From Branchiostoma floridae (Eukaryota; Chordata; Leptocardii; Amphioxiformes; Branchiostomatidae), in the NCBI RefSeq assembly GCF_000003815.2, contig NC_049981.1, forward strand, positions 4,954,968 to 5,018,967: DNA of 64,000 bases, given 5' to 3'. Made by a program: the position numbers and the translations under genes. Under the pieces are notes generated by a model that made no database searches, was not told where the DNA came from, and was given only the letters and a program-made list of their open reading frames with translations. Below, piece after piece: positions 51,708-63,703 of this stretch (position 1 is its first letter; every line of letters starts with the position of its first letter).

Positions 51708-53502
51708 CATAACCTTTGAGATACCAAAGTCGTACATAAAATGAGCATGCTGGTCTAAAATGTTACGCCATATTCCATCAGAAAAAATAGCGACCTCTTT
51801 GGATAATCTTTCTTTATTAAGATGTGACTGTCAAAATCGCAAGTGTCCGCACAACAGGCAAAAGAAGATAGTAAAGAGAAAATCCTCTCCTATGTGACTC
51901 TTCTTCAAACGTCAATGCGTACGATTTAGCCAACATGTCAAATAAAGATGGACGGCATTATTGTGTCGTTGTCATTTCCTCTCTAATGTAAGCTAATGGA
52001 AAGGAGAAAGAAATGTACAGTTACGCAAACTGTCATTATATCTAACTTCGTATGAAGTGTTAGCGGACCACCCTTTAGCCAGTGACATCAAACGATAATA
52101 CTTGCCTGGTGATATTGTAACATAGCATCGCTAGGCGGTGCTGAAGATACAACGTGTCGCAAAGAAAATCATTGAGCGATGATTAGATCTTAGTCATTTG
52201 ATGAAAACAATCTAGATCTACTTGATGAATATATATATACAAATTTTACATTCCTTGAGCTCGTGACAACAAAAATAAACAAGAAAAAGCCTTGATATTC
52301 CTTGTATTGTTGTTGACATCCAAGTCTCTACCTGACTCCGTGGGTTGCTGAAAAATAGTAGAGATTTCATATAGTAGTCACAAATTGACCTCGTATGGCT
52401 GGCTAACTCATTTGGCATATCAGTCTGCTTTATAATAGCCAATTTGAACTATTTTTCTAACAACTATGGAGTCTGGTAGACACTAAATTGTGTCAACGAA
52501 ATTTGACACCGTGCTAGTGCGAACACATTCGATGGTTACATACCAAGGACCCATCGTATGATCCAAAAGAACGTAATTCTCAACACGGGTTCCTATCGCT
52601 CTCTGTGTAGGGAATGCACTTTAAAAAGACCATCTCATCTCATATTTCACCACAAACATAACTCTGCAGATTTTACAACATCTTTCTTTTACAATAGACA
52701 ATTTTCTACTTTAATCATTCCGCTCATACTCTGCATGAAAATAGAAATCATTTGATTATTACTGTCCATATATCAGCACACGTAATGTTAAAAGCATTAA
52801 GGATTACGATTCGTAGTATTTACGATTACTATTTTGCATATGAATTTACCAAAATAGACATTTACTGTTGTGGTGAGCTTCCATTCAACAATAAACCTAT
52901 CATATTTGTCCAGAAAGATATTGGATCTAGGTTTCATACCAGTAGAACATCACGCTATAATTCTGTACAAATGTTGAAATGGCAATCGTTTACCTAACGA
53001 TCACTAGCGGTCATACAAACACTGCATATACACGTGACTTTGTATATCGTTATCCTTTAAAAGTTGACGGAAATTCCTTCTGGTAGACTGGAAATGCTTT
53101 TTAGATTGAGCGGCAAACCAAGCGTACAAAGCCAGGTGTCTATTAATGATATTGCACAGTACATGTCAGTAATTCAGTAATTCAAAAGGACAATCTAATA
53201 TTTTCTTGGTTGTCTAGTACTTTGGGGGACTGGGGTGGGCCATGGGGTAGCATAGCTATTTGAATATAGAACACAAACGGATACCGGACTTCAATGATAT
53301 AATAACGGCTTCTATCAGCCTTATCTAGGAAATATTTCAATATGTCTCCACACCAAATTTTTAACTTTTATGTGGTCATTGATAAAGACCATATCACCAA
53401 TTAGTATCGATACCAGCCTGGTAACCAGGAAGTTTTAGAACCCATCATCCCGGCCGGCCAGGTGTCTCCGTGGAAGGTCAGTGGTGACCGTGCCGGCCAC
53501 TC
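51708..53502. other. 3' UTR then AT-rich spacer
   Basis: AATAAA at 51941-51946 is the probable polyadenylation signal of the C1q gene. The rest shows no exon in either strand. Confidence 0.5.
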
Positions 53503-53602
53503 TATACAGTTGTTAGTCCGGAGGGTGGGGTGGACATCTCTATGGCTGTAGTGGCAGACCGGACATTGGCCATGTCACGGATGTTCCCTCTGCGTGACTC
53601 CC
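53503..53602 (-). CDS. Peptide GPCR, C-terminal tail exon
   Basis: Acceptor cacgtatttttccag; the exon begins with one base that completes Gln with the CA left by the main exon. It then reads ESRRGNIRDMANVRSATTAI, EMSTPPSGLTT and V, with TAG at 53505-53503. It is Ser/Thr-rich, as expected for a phosphorylated receptor tail, and its last residues (LTTV) fit a class I PDZ ligand (T at -2, hydrophobic at 0). The splice phase, composition and GC-rich island support it. It is separated from the main exon by a 1,418-bp intron. Confidence 0.65.
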
Positions 53603-55020
53603 TGGAAAAATACGTGAACAGCAGCGACTGTGGATGTATAATAGATAAACCTCACGAACTACTTTATATGATAATATTTGTAGGAAATTATAGATTTAGT
53701 CCATAATCAGAATGAAAGGGTTGCAAAAATCTTTTTTTTAATGAAAGATCTTTGCAACCCCTTCAAAAACATACACGAATACCTTTCAAAATATTTTGAT
53801 GTCTTGAAAGGTATTTGTTATTCTTCACTGCATCAGTTATTGCCTGCATCTGGTATTGACCGCTTCATACGATATACGGTTATATTCTTATCAAGACAGG
53901 GGACTAAAAAGGGCATATTTTCAATGCAAAGCTTCAGTCCGACGTAAATGATAAAATATCGTTAACATGACTGTGTGACCATGTAGTTATGTACGCTATA
54001 TAGACCAAAGAACCCCAACGGTTCGTAGTGGAAGTCTTTGATATTTCATCTCTTAAGTTGAAGAACTTTTTCCCATCAAGTGGACCCGACGTTGATGGGC
54101 CACTTTCAAGTACACCGATGCTATAAATCTTTCTATACGCCCTTTAGGAATGTCCATGCCCAGCCACTGAATCTTTGTACCAAAAAGCATATATCATAAG
54201 TGCGATATTTGTCAACACACAAGCTAGCAGAAATTTACATTAAGCTTATACCTATCGAACCTCCTGTGGTCAAGTACATGCAGTATTCATAAATACAACT
54301 GGATCCCGCGGATAGTTTTCTAGCCCACAATTTCAAACTGCGTTGACAGCTAAAAGGATTTTAATGTTGCATATCCACCACAAGTGACAAAAGACGTAGA
54401 ATAGGTTACGTTAGTGATGATTCTGTACGTACTTAGCTAGAATCTGTCGTGTCGGTACGGAATAACGTCCTCACTTACTCACTCACTCAACCACTCACTC
54501 ACTCACTCACTCATGATCACTCACGGACTCACTTACTAACTGATTCACTCACAATTACTGACTCACATCGGTACGATATATTTTTCAACACAAGCTAATG
54601 ATAAACAAAAACTTACATAAATGTATACTTCTCAAACCTCTCGTGACCAAGTACATGCGATGTCCACAAATATAGCTTAACCCCATAGAAAGTTTTATTC
54701 CCCCACGACATAAAATTGTGTTGACATTGTAACGTTAATGGTACACATCCACATCAACTGACGCACGGCGTAGAAAGCGTTTGTGACTGTGTGTGTACTT
54801 AGCTAGAGTCTGTCATGTCCGTATTGCATGACGTACGCAGTCAACCCAGATCGGCGCCTGGCTGGTGCCGGCCTTTCACGAAGTGAAGGGGTCACCGGCT
54901 CATGAAAGGCGCCGGCCTGCTTTTTTACGCTATGTTCCTGTCACTCTAAAACCATCCGTAAGTGTATAAATAAACACGAATCTGTCACACCTGCATTAAT
55001 GGTCACAACTGGACACTTAC
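53603..55020 (-). other. GPCR intron with tandem duplication and repeats
   Basis: Two ~245-bp copies (54212-54462 and 54590-54833) share 'caagtacatgc(a/g)', 'gttgaca', 'cttagctaga(a/g)tctgtc'. Between them is a CACT-rich tract (54474-54570). A GC-rich hairpin (ggtgccggcctttca, inverted) lies at 54868-54922. Confidence 0.6.
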
Positions 55021-56006
55021 TGCCGACAACTGTCAGGGCAACAGCTGGACCCGCACAGCGTGCGCTTCAGGCTCGCCCGGAAGTTCTGTCCGAGCAGGGC
55101 GTATAGGAAGGGGTTGACGCAGCTGTTGACGTCAGCGATGACGTTCAGGAAGTACCAGACGGTGGCGTTGACGTTGAAACCGAAGACGGAGCTGATGATG
55201 TTGCCCACGTGCAGCGGCAACCAGCTGATGACGAAGATCACCACCACCACGATGACCATGCGAGTAACGCGGTGACGAGAGCGCAGCGCCCGGCGGCTTT
55301 CCGGCGGGATGACATCGGTGTTTCGCAGCTTACGGTAGATGAGGACGTAGTTGGGGACCATGATGCAGAGAGGGATGAGGAACGCCAATGCTGTAAGGTA
55401 GACGGCGTTAGCGCCTCGCCACCAGTCCTCGTTCTGGACGTTAGCCGGCCACTTGAACATGCAGATGGTACTACCCCCAAGGTAGTCGGTCTCCGCGAAC
55501 ACGATGTACGGTAGGGAACACATCAGCGCCACCGTCCAGACACATCCTCCGATCATCTTCGCCTTCTTCAGCGAGCGGTTCTGCATGTTTCGGACGGGGT
55601 GTAAGATGGCGTAGTACCGCTCTATGCTCATCACGGTCAGGAAGTAAATGCTAGCAAATGTGTTGACGTTGAAGATTGACCTGACTATCTTACACATTGC
55701 CCGCCCGAATATCCATACTCTTAAGATGTAGTCTGCTGCCCAAATCGGGAACGTCAAACAGTAGAGAAAGTCTGACACCGCCAGGTTTAAGACGTACATA
55801 TTTGGTACAGTTTTCATGGTTGAGTACTTGATAATGACGTAGATAATCAGTCCATTTCCTATAAGTCCTGTAATGCCTATGGCACACTGGATGACAGGAA
55901 CCACTATGTTGTATATGATGACGTCCCAGGAATACGGACTCTGTATGTAGGTTTCGTTGACGAAGAAAGAGTAGTTGGAGATGTCAAAGGGGAAGTCATC
56001 CTCCAT
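55021..56006 (-). CDS. Class A peptide GPCR (somatostatin/allatostatin-C/opioid-like), main exon
   Basis: Seven membrane segments are visible in 329 codons. N-glycosylation sites are N11 and N17. Other landmarks are GN at 50-51 (TM1), LAVSD with D79 (TM2), C105 paired with C182 (ECL2), ERY at 129-131 (TM3), WLP at 262-264 (TM6) and NPFLY at 298-302 (TM7), plus cysteines near 318-323. 'MKTVPNMYVLNLAVSD' and 'HRVTRMVIVVVVIFVISWLP' resemble somatostatin/allatostatin-C receptors. However, position 3.32 is Phe112, not the Asp of somatostatin and opioid receptors, so the ligand is uncertain. It couples to G proteins at the plasma membrane. ATG 56006 follows an acceptor tgtgtgtctag, implying a 5' UTR intron. 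The exon ends at CA|GTAAGTG; reading through gives a stop (TAA) at once. Confidence 0.88.
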
Positions 56007-56051
56007 CTTACACCGACAGGTTGATCTAGACACACAAAAGAAAAGAAACAT

Positions 56052-56985
56052 TCATTTAAGAAGACATAACAGTAACATAATCAATATCTGCCTGTCAACA
56101 TTTTGCCAATGAGAAACATAAAAAGGAGGCATTCAGAATAATAAATAAAAGTCCTGAACATGTGTAGAGATAGGATGGTTTCCTTGTCCTTCACTTCTAT
56201 GCTTCAGAGAAGGTTGAATGCATGTGAAAACTGAAGATACTTGATATTTAGTTCGAGAAGTCACAGTACTTTGATAAATGGTTGTACCTTCAAAGTTGTA
56301 TAAAAGCGTTCATCGACTGATGAAGACTTTAAGACCACTGCAATCTACTGTGCACTTACAACCAATCAATTTACTATCTAGAAGTTTTACGTTAAAGTAA
56401 AATTTCTTGATTAAGAATTACTTTCAGTAAAGCCCACAAGACGGACGAGGCAATACCAGCAGATCGATAGCCATAGTCTCCTTAATGCACAGCTGTGAAA
56501 GAGTGAAGGAAGATAATTTGTGGGGTAGATCGGTTGGTATTAGAAACTGGACCATTGCAACGGTTTGTAATCAACTGACCTTCTTGAGATGAAAGGGTGT
56601 GTATAGTGTTTGAATTTCCTATGACGTAGATTGGCAGTTTATGATAGATAGAGGAGAGTACAACGACGCCTATCGTTAGACCTAAATCAGAGAGATGACC
56701 CGTGTGATCTTTAGCCTAAGTTGATTCTACGGAATTTCTCTTGTAGCGACGGTATCTGACTGGCATAATATCAAACGGTGAATCAAATCTACTTCTCGCT
56801 TACTGATTGCTCTTTGAAGGTACACCAGCCCATTCTAATGATAGAAAGTAGAATAATTTCATATATTCACTAAGGATAAAAGCTTTACTTGGCTATCGGT
56901 TTGCATTTATTTTCTGTACTTCTTCATAATTGAATTGTTTATAGAGGAGTCAATCCAATCCAATCCAATCGACATTTCTCTCTCG
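56052..56985. other. Upstream region of the GPCR
   Basis: AT-rich. Probably contains the non-coding first exon and promoter. No distinct core-promoter motif is identified. Confidence 0.35.
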
Positions 56986-57298
56986 CCTGAAACATTTCTC
57001 TCTCTTCTCGATGTCTATCTTCCTCTATCTCTCCCATCTCTCATTTTCTTTGTCTCTGTCTCTCTCTGTCTCTCACTGTTTCTCTGTCTCTCTCTGTCTC
57101 TCTCTGTTTTTCTCTGTCTCTCTTTGTCTATCTCTGTCTCTCTCTGTCTCTCTCTGTCTCTCTGCCTCTCTCTGTCTCTCTCTGTCTCTCTCTGTCTCTC
57201 TCTGTCTCTCTCTCTCTCTGCCTCTCTCTGTCTCTATCTGTGTCTCTCTCTGTCTCTCTGTGTCTCTGTCTCTCTCTGTCTCTCTCTGTCTCTCTCAT
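56986..57298 (+). repeat. (CTCTCTGT)n low-complexity tract
   Basis: About 300 bp of tctctctctgtctctctctg type. The open frames on both strands are artefacts. Confidence 0.95.
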
Positions 57299-58611
57299 AG
57301 AACGTTGAACTAGCTTCATTTACTTTTAATACCCCATCGGACATAATTTGCTAGCTAGGCGTAGTTTTCTGGATAATGCCGGGCCTTGAGTACTTATCGA
57401 GATCAGATTGACTGTCAGATATTGGCATGGCGTACGCAATCAGAGCTCGGTAGGTGGAATTCATCAGGGGTCTGTAACGGAGGCTAAATGTACGATGTGT
57501 AGAGATTTGTGTCAATCTTGTCGCATTAATGGAGGTCACCTTTGTAGCTACACACCCAATGTATCTCTAATAATCAATGTGTCATGTACATGGCATAGGT
57601 CTTCTGTCCTCTCAGAAACAGGAATTAGATATAAATACCATATTAACCCCCTCGGCCAGAGGTGCTTACGTATGGAACAATTACTACCAGATGTTTCCAT
57701 TTGTCAAGTCGTGACTTGAAACTGTCATCCTTATTCTACCGAGTTATCAACTAACTTTATATTCGACAATTTCGACAATTACGTACGGTCATGATCTGCG
57801 TTTCAGAGAAAGGTGAGAGTCTGAGTGAGTTTCCTGCTGTCTTTAATCATCAGGTATTGATCGTCCGAAACAGCTTAAACATCGACATTATGAGAACACG
57901 CGAGCTTCTCTTCTCACTAGTAAGATAAAGGAGTCTGGTTTCAACTGATAAGACATACAACCCCATGAAAGCGTGAGGTTCTAGGTATGATTTTGATATC
58001 ATGCCAAAAGGCGTCTGTGTATAATTCACAAAACCAATGGGTTGTGCAGTATGTATTTGTTTAATCTGAAAGCCATTCAGCTTACAAATTACAAATGTTA
58101 CACTTTGCGATTGCTGCTGTTTGAAGATTACTGTCATTCGTCATCAACAGTCACTGTGGTAGAGAAGAATTCTTTGGATAAATCGTATCCTCTTGTTGGC
58201 AGCAACACTTGAATACTAACCCAGTTTAGCCATCTTTATAGCCAATGCCACACGCATACCCAAGCGTACGGCACCCCACTATCTCTATGTCCAAAATGGC
58301 ACAGAAGCAAACAAGAGTCTGAAAACTCAAACCTGCTTGAAATATTTTGTTTTGTGATGGTGCGCATGGTGTGTTGTGGGGGTTGATATGGTTTGACGTT
58401 TGGCAAAATTATTCCATCATTGTTCTTAAGTTATATATCTACCTATGGTAATCAGTCAGATCCAAAACTACACCTTTCTGATGTCCTCACCATTTCATCT
58501 TTATTTCTTATTGTTACACCTGCACCTGGCACATACATTGTATCTCAATGTGTATATAATGGTTCACACCATACAGAGGTGACAGCGATGGTCACAGTTG
58601 CTCTTTTTTGC
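57299..58611. other. No gene recognised
   Basis: A 103-codon + strand frame (57408-57719) has four nearby cysteines (KCTMCRDLCQSC) but no known fold or splice support. The rest is AT-rich. Confidence 0.3.
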
Positions 58612-58978
58612 TCCTTAGAAGATTTTGACCAGAATGCCCCAGCAGTTCTAGAGCAAGCTGCTAGAGGGCCCAAACATACAACACTTCTTCCTTACACCAC
58701 AAGCTATGTGCCACCAAAAAATCAAGACCATAGCATATCCATGTCAAAAGATACAAAAATCCAAGTTCTGTTGCAGTACCAAGGTCACACACCAGGGGAT
58801 CCAAAATTGACTTTGACCTTCGTCTTTCAAACACCTACCCAAATACCAAATATCATTACAATCCATCAACAGGTTCTAAAGTTATGCTGACCACAAATAT
58901 GTGGAAACACAAACAGACACACACACAGACACACCAAAAACTATACCTCCATTTTTCATGGAGGTAAATATCATCACA
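58612..58978 (-). repeat. Dispersed repeat with hairpin tip, copy 2
   Basis: In reverse it starts tacctccatgaaaaatggag, then gtatagtttttggtgtgtct, 'tgaccttggtactgcaacag' and ends in 'ttctggtcaaaatcttctaa'. The order is the same as in 43187-43510. The 165-codon frame on the other strand is a by-product. Confidence 0.75.
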
Positions 58979-59639
58979 ATCACACGTTCTGTTCTGGAGA
59001 TATAGCACTGGAAACGACCCTTCCACACACTCCCATGCTACTGAAAACACAAAACAGGTGTTACAGCTGCTAGCTGTCCCCAAGGAGGTTGAGACAGAGG
59101 GAATGAGGCCAGATCACTCCATAACAGGAAAAGGGGTGTAAATATTTTTTTAAAAACGAAACACAAAACAACAGCAAACTTCTAATCTACTTAATAGCAC
59201 AATAGGTCACACACTCTATCCCCATAGCAAAGGAAATCGCAATCCATCCAGAGGTTCTAAAGATATAGGTCCGGAATCACAAAGATCCCTACCAGAAACA
59301 GTACATGCTTTTTTCAAGCATGTAACAAAGGCGACAGAAACTGTATAAACATGAACCAATGGCTTGAAATACACTAGAAACGCCATGAGACGTCCCTGCT
59401 GGCTCGGACCAGACATCTTTGAGATGCCGTCTTTTCAGCTTAGACGATCGGAATTCCGCCGGCGTAATTACAGGGTTACTAAACACTTGAACATTTCTTG
59501 TTGGAAATTACAATTCAACTTAGGCCCTAGCAAGATAATCATCAATTGTAGCTAAATGTTAACATCGTAAGTAAATTGGTTGTCTTTACTTTAGAAATAC
59601 ATTGTACAGTCGACTCCTGTCAGCTTTTTAAGTTATTAA
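58979..59639. other. Repeat-flanked spacer
   Basis: Contains fragments of the same repeat (atccatccagaggttctaaa at 59243). No gene is seen. Confidence 0.35.
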
Positions 59640-59960
59640 CTCCATGAAAAATGGAGTTACTGTTTTTGGTATGAATGATGTTTTAGAGTATATCTCGAGT
59701 TCCGCTGGACGGATTGAGTTGGTATTTAGCAGGTTGGTAGGTAGGTGGGGTGATTTGCACGGTGCATGTCGATTTTGAGCACATGGTGATTGACCTTGGT
59801 ACTGCAGTAGGAGTAAGTTTAAGTATCTTTGGTGCTGAATGCCGTGTGGGTAAGATGTTTTGTTGGCAAATACCTGTTGACAAAAAGGTTAAGTGGTGTA
59901 AATTTGAGCCACCAAGCTGTTTGCTGGGGCCCTTCACGGTCGCTTACTTTTGTGATTTTC
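59640..59960 (+). repeat. Dispersed repeat with hairpin tip, copy 3
   Basis: It begins aactccatgaaaaatggagt-t, then actgtttttggt, 'tgaccttggtactgcagtag', ending 'aagtggtgtaaatttgagcc' and 'ggggcccttc'. Diverged from the other two. Confidence 0.65.
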
Positions 59961-60441
59961 GTTTGTGTTTCCGGACAGAAATCTTAAGAACCTCTTGGTG
60001 CGGGGGTAGACGCTGTGAGCCTTTGCGCTTTAAAGTGCATTCGAAGTTTGTTGCAGTTTTGTGGTTCGTTTAAAAAAAATACTTACACCCCTTTCTTTTA
60101 TATGCAGTGACCTAGTCTTCCCTCTTTCAACCTCCTTGTTTTTGCCTTTTTTTGCTATTTTCATCATATACTTCTAGGTCAGTATGCCATGTATTATTTC
60201 AGGCAAACATCAGACTTGTGCCATAATAGCTTATGCAATTATGAAATGCTATCTATAATGGGGTGAATGGGAAATGATCTGGGCTTCCAGATTTCTATAC
60301 AACCTCCCGAATTATGCATTTGGCCGCGATACAAATAGCTGGTTTCTACAGCTGTATATGACTATAAATCTTACTCAGATTCGACTACTTCATGAAAAAC
60401 CAATATTGCTTGGACAATTTTTTTTTCTTGGCTGTTACGAG

Positions 60442-60836
60442 TTTGACAGCTAGTAATTCATCAAACAAAGTTTGGGCTCCTGTATACAAGCGTGTAGACA
60501 GTAATGGAGTTAGAACGGAATGGATACACCATGCCCTGGGCGTTGACACATATCACATTACACAGAGGTCTACGGCCCCTTGGCGCAAGAAGCAATCGGC
60601 TTGCCCCTTACCATTATAAATAGTTCACCTTTATCTACAACGTTCAGACGTAAAACCAAATACATGTAAGTTGTACACCTCGCATTTGCTTATCCTATAA
60701 TAATTTTTGTGTAAAATAACATACAAAAAGACTGTCAAGCAGTGCAATTCAGCCCTTTGGGCTGCAAGACCGCTTTTAATTTGTCATTCTTGTTGAATTG
60801 AATGAATAAACCAATCTACTACTACTACATGTACAA
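60442..60836 (+). mobile_element. Probable retroelement 3' end with (CTA)n tail
   Basis: A short frame (60392-60619, end ...YHITQRSTAPWRKKQSACPL) is followed by an AT-rich stretch, 'cagccctttgggctgcaaga', 'gaatgaataaacc' and then CTACTACTACTA. The AATAAA-plus-short-tandem-tail layout parallels the LINE at 2378-2587. The family is uncertain. Confidence 0.4.
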
Positions 60837-61119
60837 TAATCCATACCTTACGGCGCCTTTTGAATAGAAAGTAAGGTGTTAAAAATGAAATGAAGCAGTT
60901 GACGAATGGATTTTACCTTTGCGACTGAGCTGGGTTTGATAGAATAATGTTTACGAGCTTTTGCAGGCTCAAGATGGTCTTAGGGAAATTTAGCAATTGT
61001 GTGTTATGACAGAACATCGTCTGTAAGTGTCATGTTAACGGATTGAAGTCTTACCCAGTAATTTTAAGTGTAACATATGTCATACTCTCAGCTGACACGA
61101 ATTTACTTGGATTCTTAAG

Positions 61120-61830
61120 CGCATACTTTTACGTATTTTTACGCAATATCTAAATTATAACAAATCGGAGAAAATAACAAAACAGTGACGCAGTAGACGA
61201 ACCCCGCAATGCCGCAAGCGTGCCTCAAGTCCAGTGAGAGTGCACCTTAACCAGGTCGTCTGCCACTGACTTATGTTTTCATTCTTATCTCGTTCCATGT
61301 TAATTAAAGACATGAAGCTTGCGCTATATAATCACGCAATACGTTCAGCTCGTGTAAATTATCGCGTTCAATCTGGCAAAGACTACATTGAGGTGCATGG
61401 GCTACGGGACAGGGCTAAAGGTGCGCTCCCATCGCACTTGTGTCAAGCTTGCGTCACTGCGGGGTTCAAAAGATACTCAACGAATTTCAGAGATAAAGAA
61501 CGAATTTTCTTTTTGTGTATTTTGTCGTCTTCTAAGTCATACTTTTACGTATTACGCAATATCTAAATTATTAAAAATCGGAGAAAATAACAAAACAGTG
61601 ACACAGTGAAGGAACCCCGCAATGCCGCAAGCGTGCCTCAAGTCCAGTGAGAGTGCACCTTAACCAGGTCGTCTGCCACTGACTTATGTTTTCATTCTTA
61701 TCTCGTTCCATGTTATTCAAAGACCTGAAGCTTGCACTATATAATCACGCAGTACGTCCGGCCTATGTAAACTATCGCGTTCAATCTGACAAAGAGTTGC
61801 AAGGGCCACGGGACAGGGTTAAGACACTGT
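61120..61830 (+). repeat. ~430-bp tandem duplication related to foldback 40217
   Basis: 'acaaaacagtgac(g/a)cagt', 'ccccgcaatgccgcaagcgt' and 'ctgccactgacttatgtttt' appear at about 61180-61270 and again at about 61590-61690. The middle (gtcaagcttgcgtcactg, agatactcaacgaatttcag) matches arms of 40217-40650. Confidence 0.75.
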
Positions 61831-61984
61831 GCCATTCATTCTGAAACCCATTTTACGTCTTACCATTGCTAATTTAACTCTTTTAACTTTAACGTTAGAA
61901 ACTGTATGCTGTATACTGGCCTTTGCACTTATATGGTCATCCCGACCTCATACCCACTATGTTCACTGATTTTCTGTTTAATGT

Positions 61985-62510
61985 TCACGCATCATCGTAT
62001 CCGCCGTCTCGAGGTCGATAATGTAAACCATTCTGCTACTCACTTTCACGCCATCAGGCCACACCGCATTAATTTTATGGATGACATCCTCTGAAGACCT
62101 CAAAACTAATGCGCGCGGGCAAAAAAAAGAAAAATCCAGCAAAAATAAAAAGTGTTGCTAAACCACAGGACTAAACATCCAGACCATTCCTTCCCAGGAT
62201 TGTTTTATGGTCACCTCCAGTAAAAGTGTCGGAGACAATCGTCGCCATTTGAGTAACATTTATATTGCCATTCTTGTTTTAAGAGGGAACAAGGGTGCAA
62301 TGGCCCCATGCCCTGACCATGTGCCCCTCTGCCCTGGAGAGCAGGTCCTCTAGCTGGTAAGCATGAAATTCTGATTTTTTTTAGAACAGGCGAAAATCAA
62401 TGTTCGCGCGGATGCCATCCATAAAATTAAGTCAGTGTGGCCTTACCGTAGCCTCCAACTTGTGCTCGATAATGTTAACTGTTTCTATTTTTGTTACTCG
62501 CCTACGCACC
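61985..62510. mobile_element. Foldback element, ~0.5 kb
   Basis: aattttatggatgacatcct near 62070 is inverted as ggatgccatccataaaatta near 62411. Flanking 'ggccacac' and 'gtaaac'-containing arms also pair. The loop is unique. Related phrase 'gcgcgcgtggatgtcatcag' near 20780. Confidence 0.6.
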
Positions 62511-62594
62511 ATGGCCAATGTCGTATCCACCAGAGTTTGCTCGGTAGTGTAAACTGTTTTTGCTCGGTAGTGTAAACTGTTTATGTCATCTGTT

Positions 62595-62783
62595 AAGCCC
62601 CGTTTACAAATCAAGAATTTAGCTCGGCCGAGTTGTCAGCAAGGTCTAAATTACGAGGAGGCATGACCCTGATGCCGACGAAGAAACTCCATTTGTTCGT
62701 AGGCATCAGGTTCATACCTCCTCGTAATTTAGAGCTCGCTGACACCTCGGCCGAGCTAAATTCTTGATTTGTAAACGGGGCTT
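62595..62783. mobile_element. Foldback element B (shared core, private outer arms)
   Basis: The left arm aagccccgtttacaaatcaa (then gaatttagctcggccgag) is inverted to the last base at 62783. The inner arm (ctaaattacgaggaggcatg, accctgatgccgacgaa) matches foldback A at 21066-21260. The loop is only ~15 bp. Confidence 0.85.
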
Positions 62784-63703
62784 TACTAGAGCTCGTACTA
62801 ATCTCGTATCCACCTAATGTGTTCGTAAAGTAGCTGTTTGCATTTATGTTTTATGTCTTTCACGCCTATATATCTAACGTTAGTATCCACTAACCTGTGT
62901 TTTAAGGCGTAAACTGTGTATATGTTCATTTGCTTGACCTGGCTATAACCTATTTCCATCAACCTGTGTTCGATGATAAAATCTCTCTGTGTTATCTATC
63001 TACTGCAGCTGGCATTCGTGCCATTCTCGACCTAAGGTCGATTTTGTAATCTCTTTATATTCCCTGTCAATTGGCTTCGTGCCAATCTCACATTGTGAGA
63101 CAAAGCAAAATTGCCCAGACTGTTATAACACAGTCACATAATCAGTACAACTTGTCCACAACTTTCAGGTATTGGAAAGCCAAGAATAGACTTGTGTTCA
63201 AATTATAACTATCAAATCAGCCCCTTCGGAGTTGTAACTGTAACGTTATGTATATTTTGCAACTTGAACATGTCTTCTTCAGAACTGAATTAGTTTTCAA
63301 GTTGATAGTGTCTAAGATATGGCTTATTACTATGGTGTCTACTTGGCAGTCTAGAAAACAAATGTAGACTGTCGGCTGCTGTGTTGTCATTGTTTTTACT
63401 TTTGGTTAGTTGAAGACTTATGATTTTACCTGTAAGCATTATTCAAACTCTTAGCTGTTGTCTCTATTTGAAAAGTGTCTTGAAGAGTAACTTCGTGTGC
63501 TTGGTAAACTGTCTGAGTCAGACCTCCATTGATGTGTACACCACGGTAGTAAAAGAGCAGACTGAGGCTTGATAGTAAACGTTTGCTGATTTAATTGGGT
63601 GATTTTATAGTACGGACTTCCTCTTTAATAAACGACCAATCGTGATCGTGACGTTGCACACGTCTACCATATCTGCGTTTGTGATACTTGGTTCTCTTGG
63701 CAG
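62784..63703. other. No gene recognised
   Basis: AT-rich with no repeat recognised. Precedes the exon-like frame at 63704. Confidence 0.35.

Noticed and set aside
56935-57313. Leu/Ser-rich and Glu/Arg-rich frames on both strands
   Set aside because: Translation of the (CTCTCTGT)n tract.
57408-57719. Cys-cluster (CTMCRDLCQSC) small protein
   Set aside because: No family match, no splice or promoter support, and the frame is unremarkable for its length.
58393-58890. 165-codon + strand gene
   Set aside because: It is the antisense of the dispersed repeat that also occurs at 43187 and 59640.
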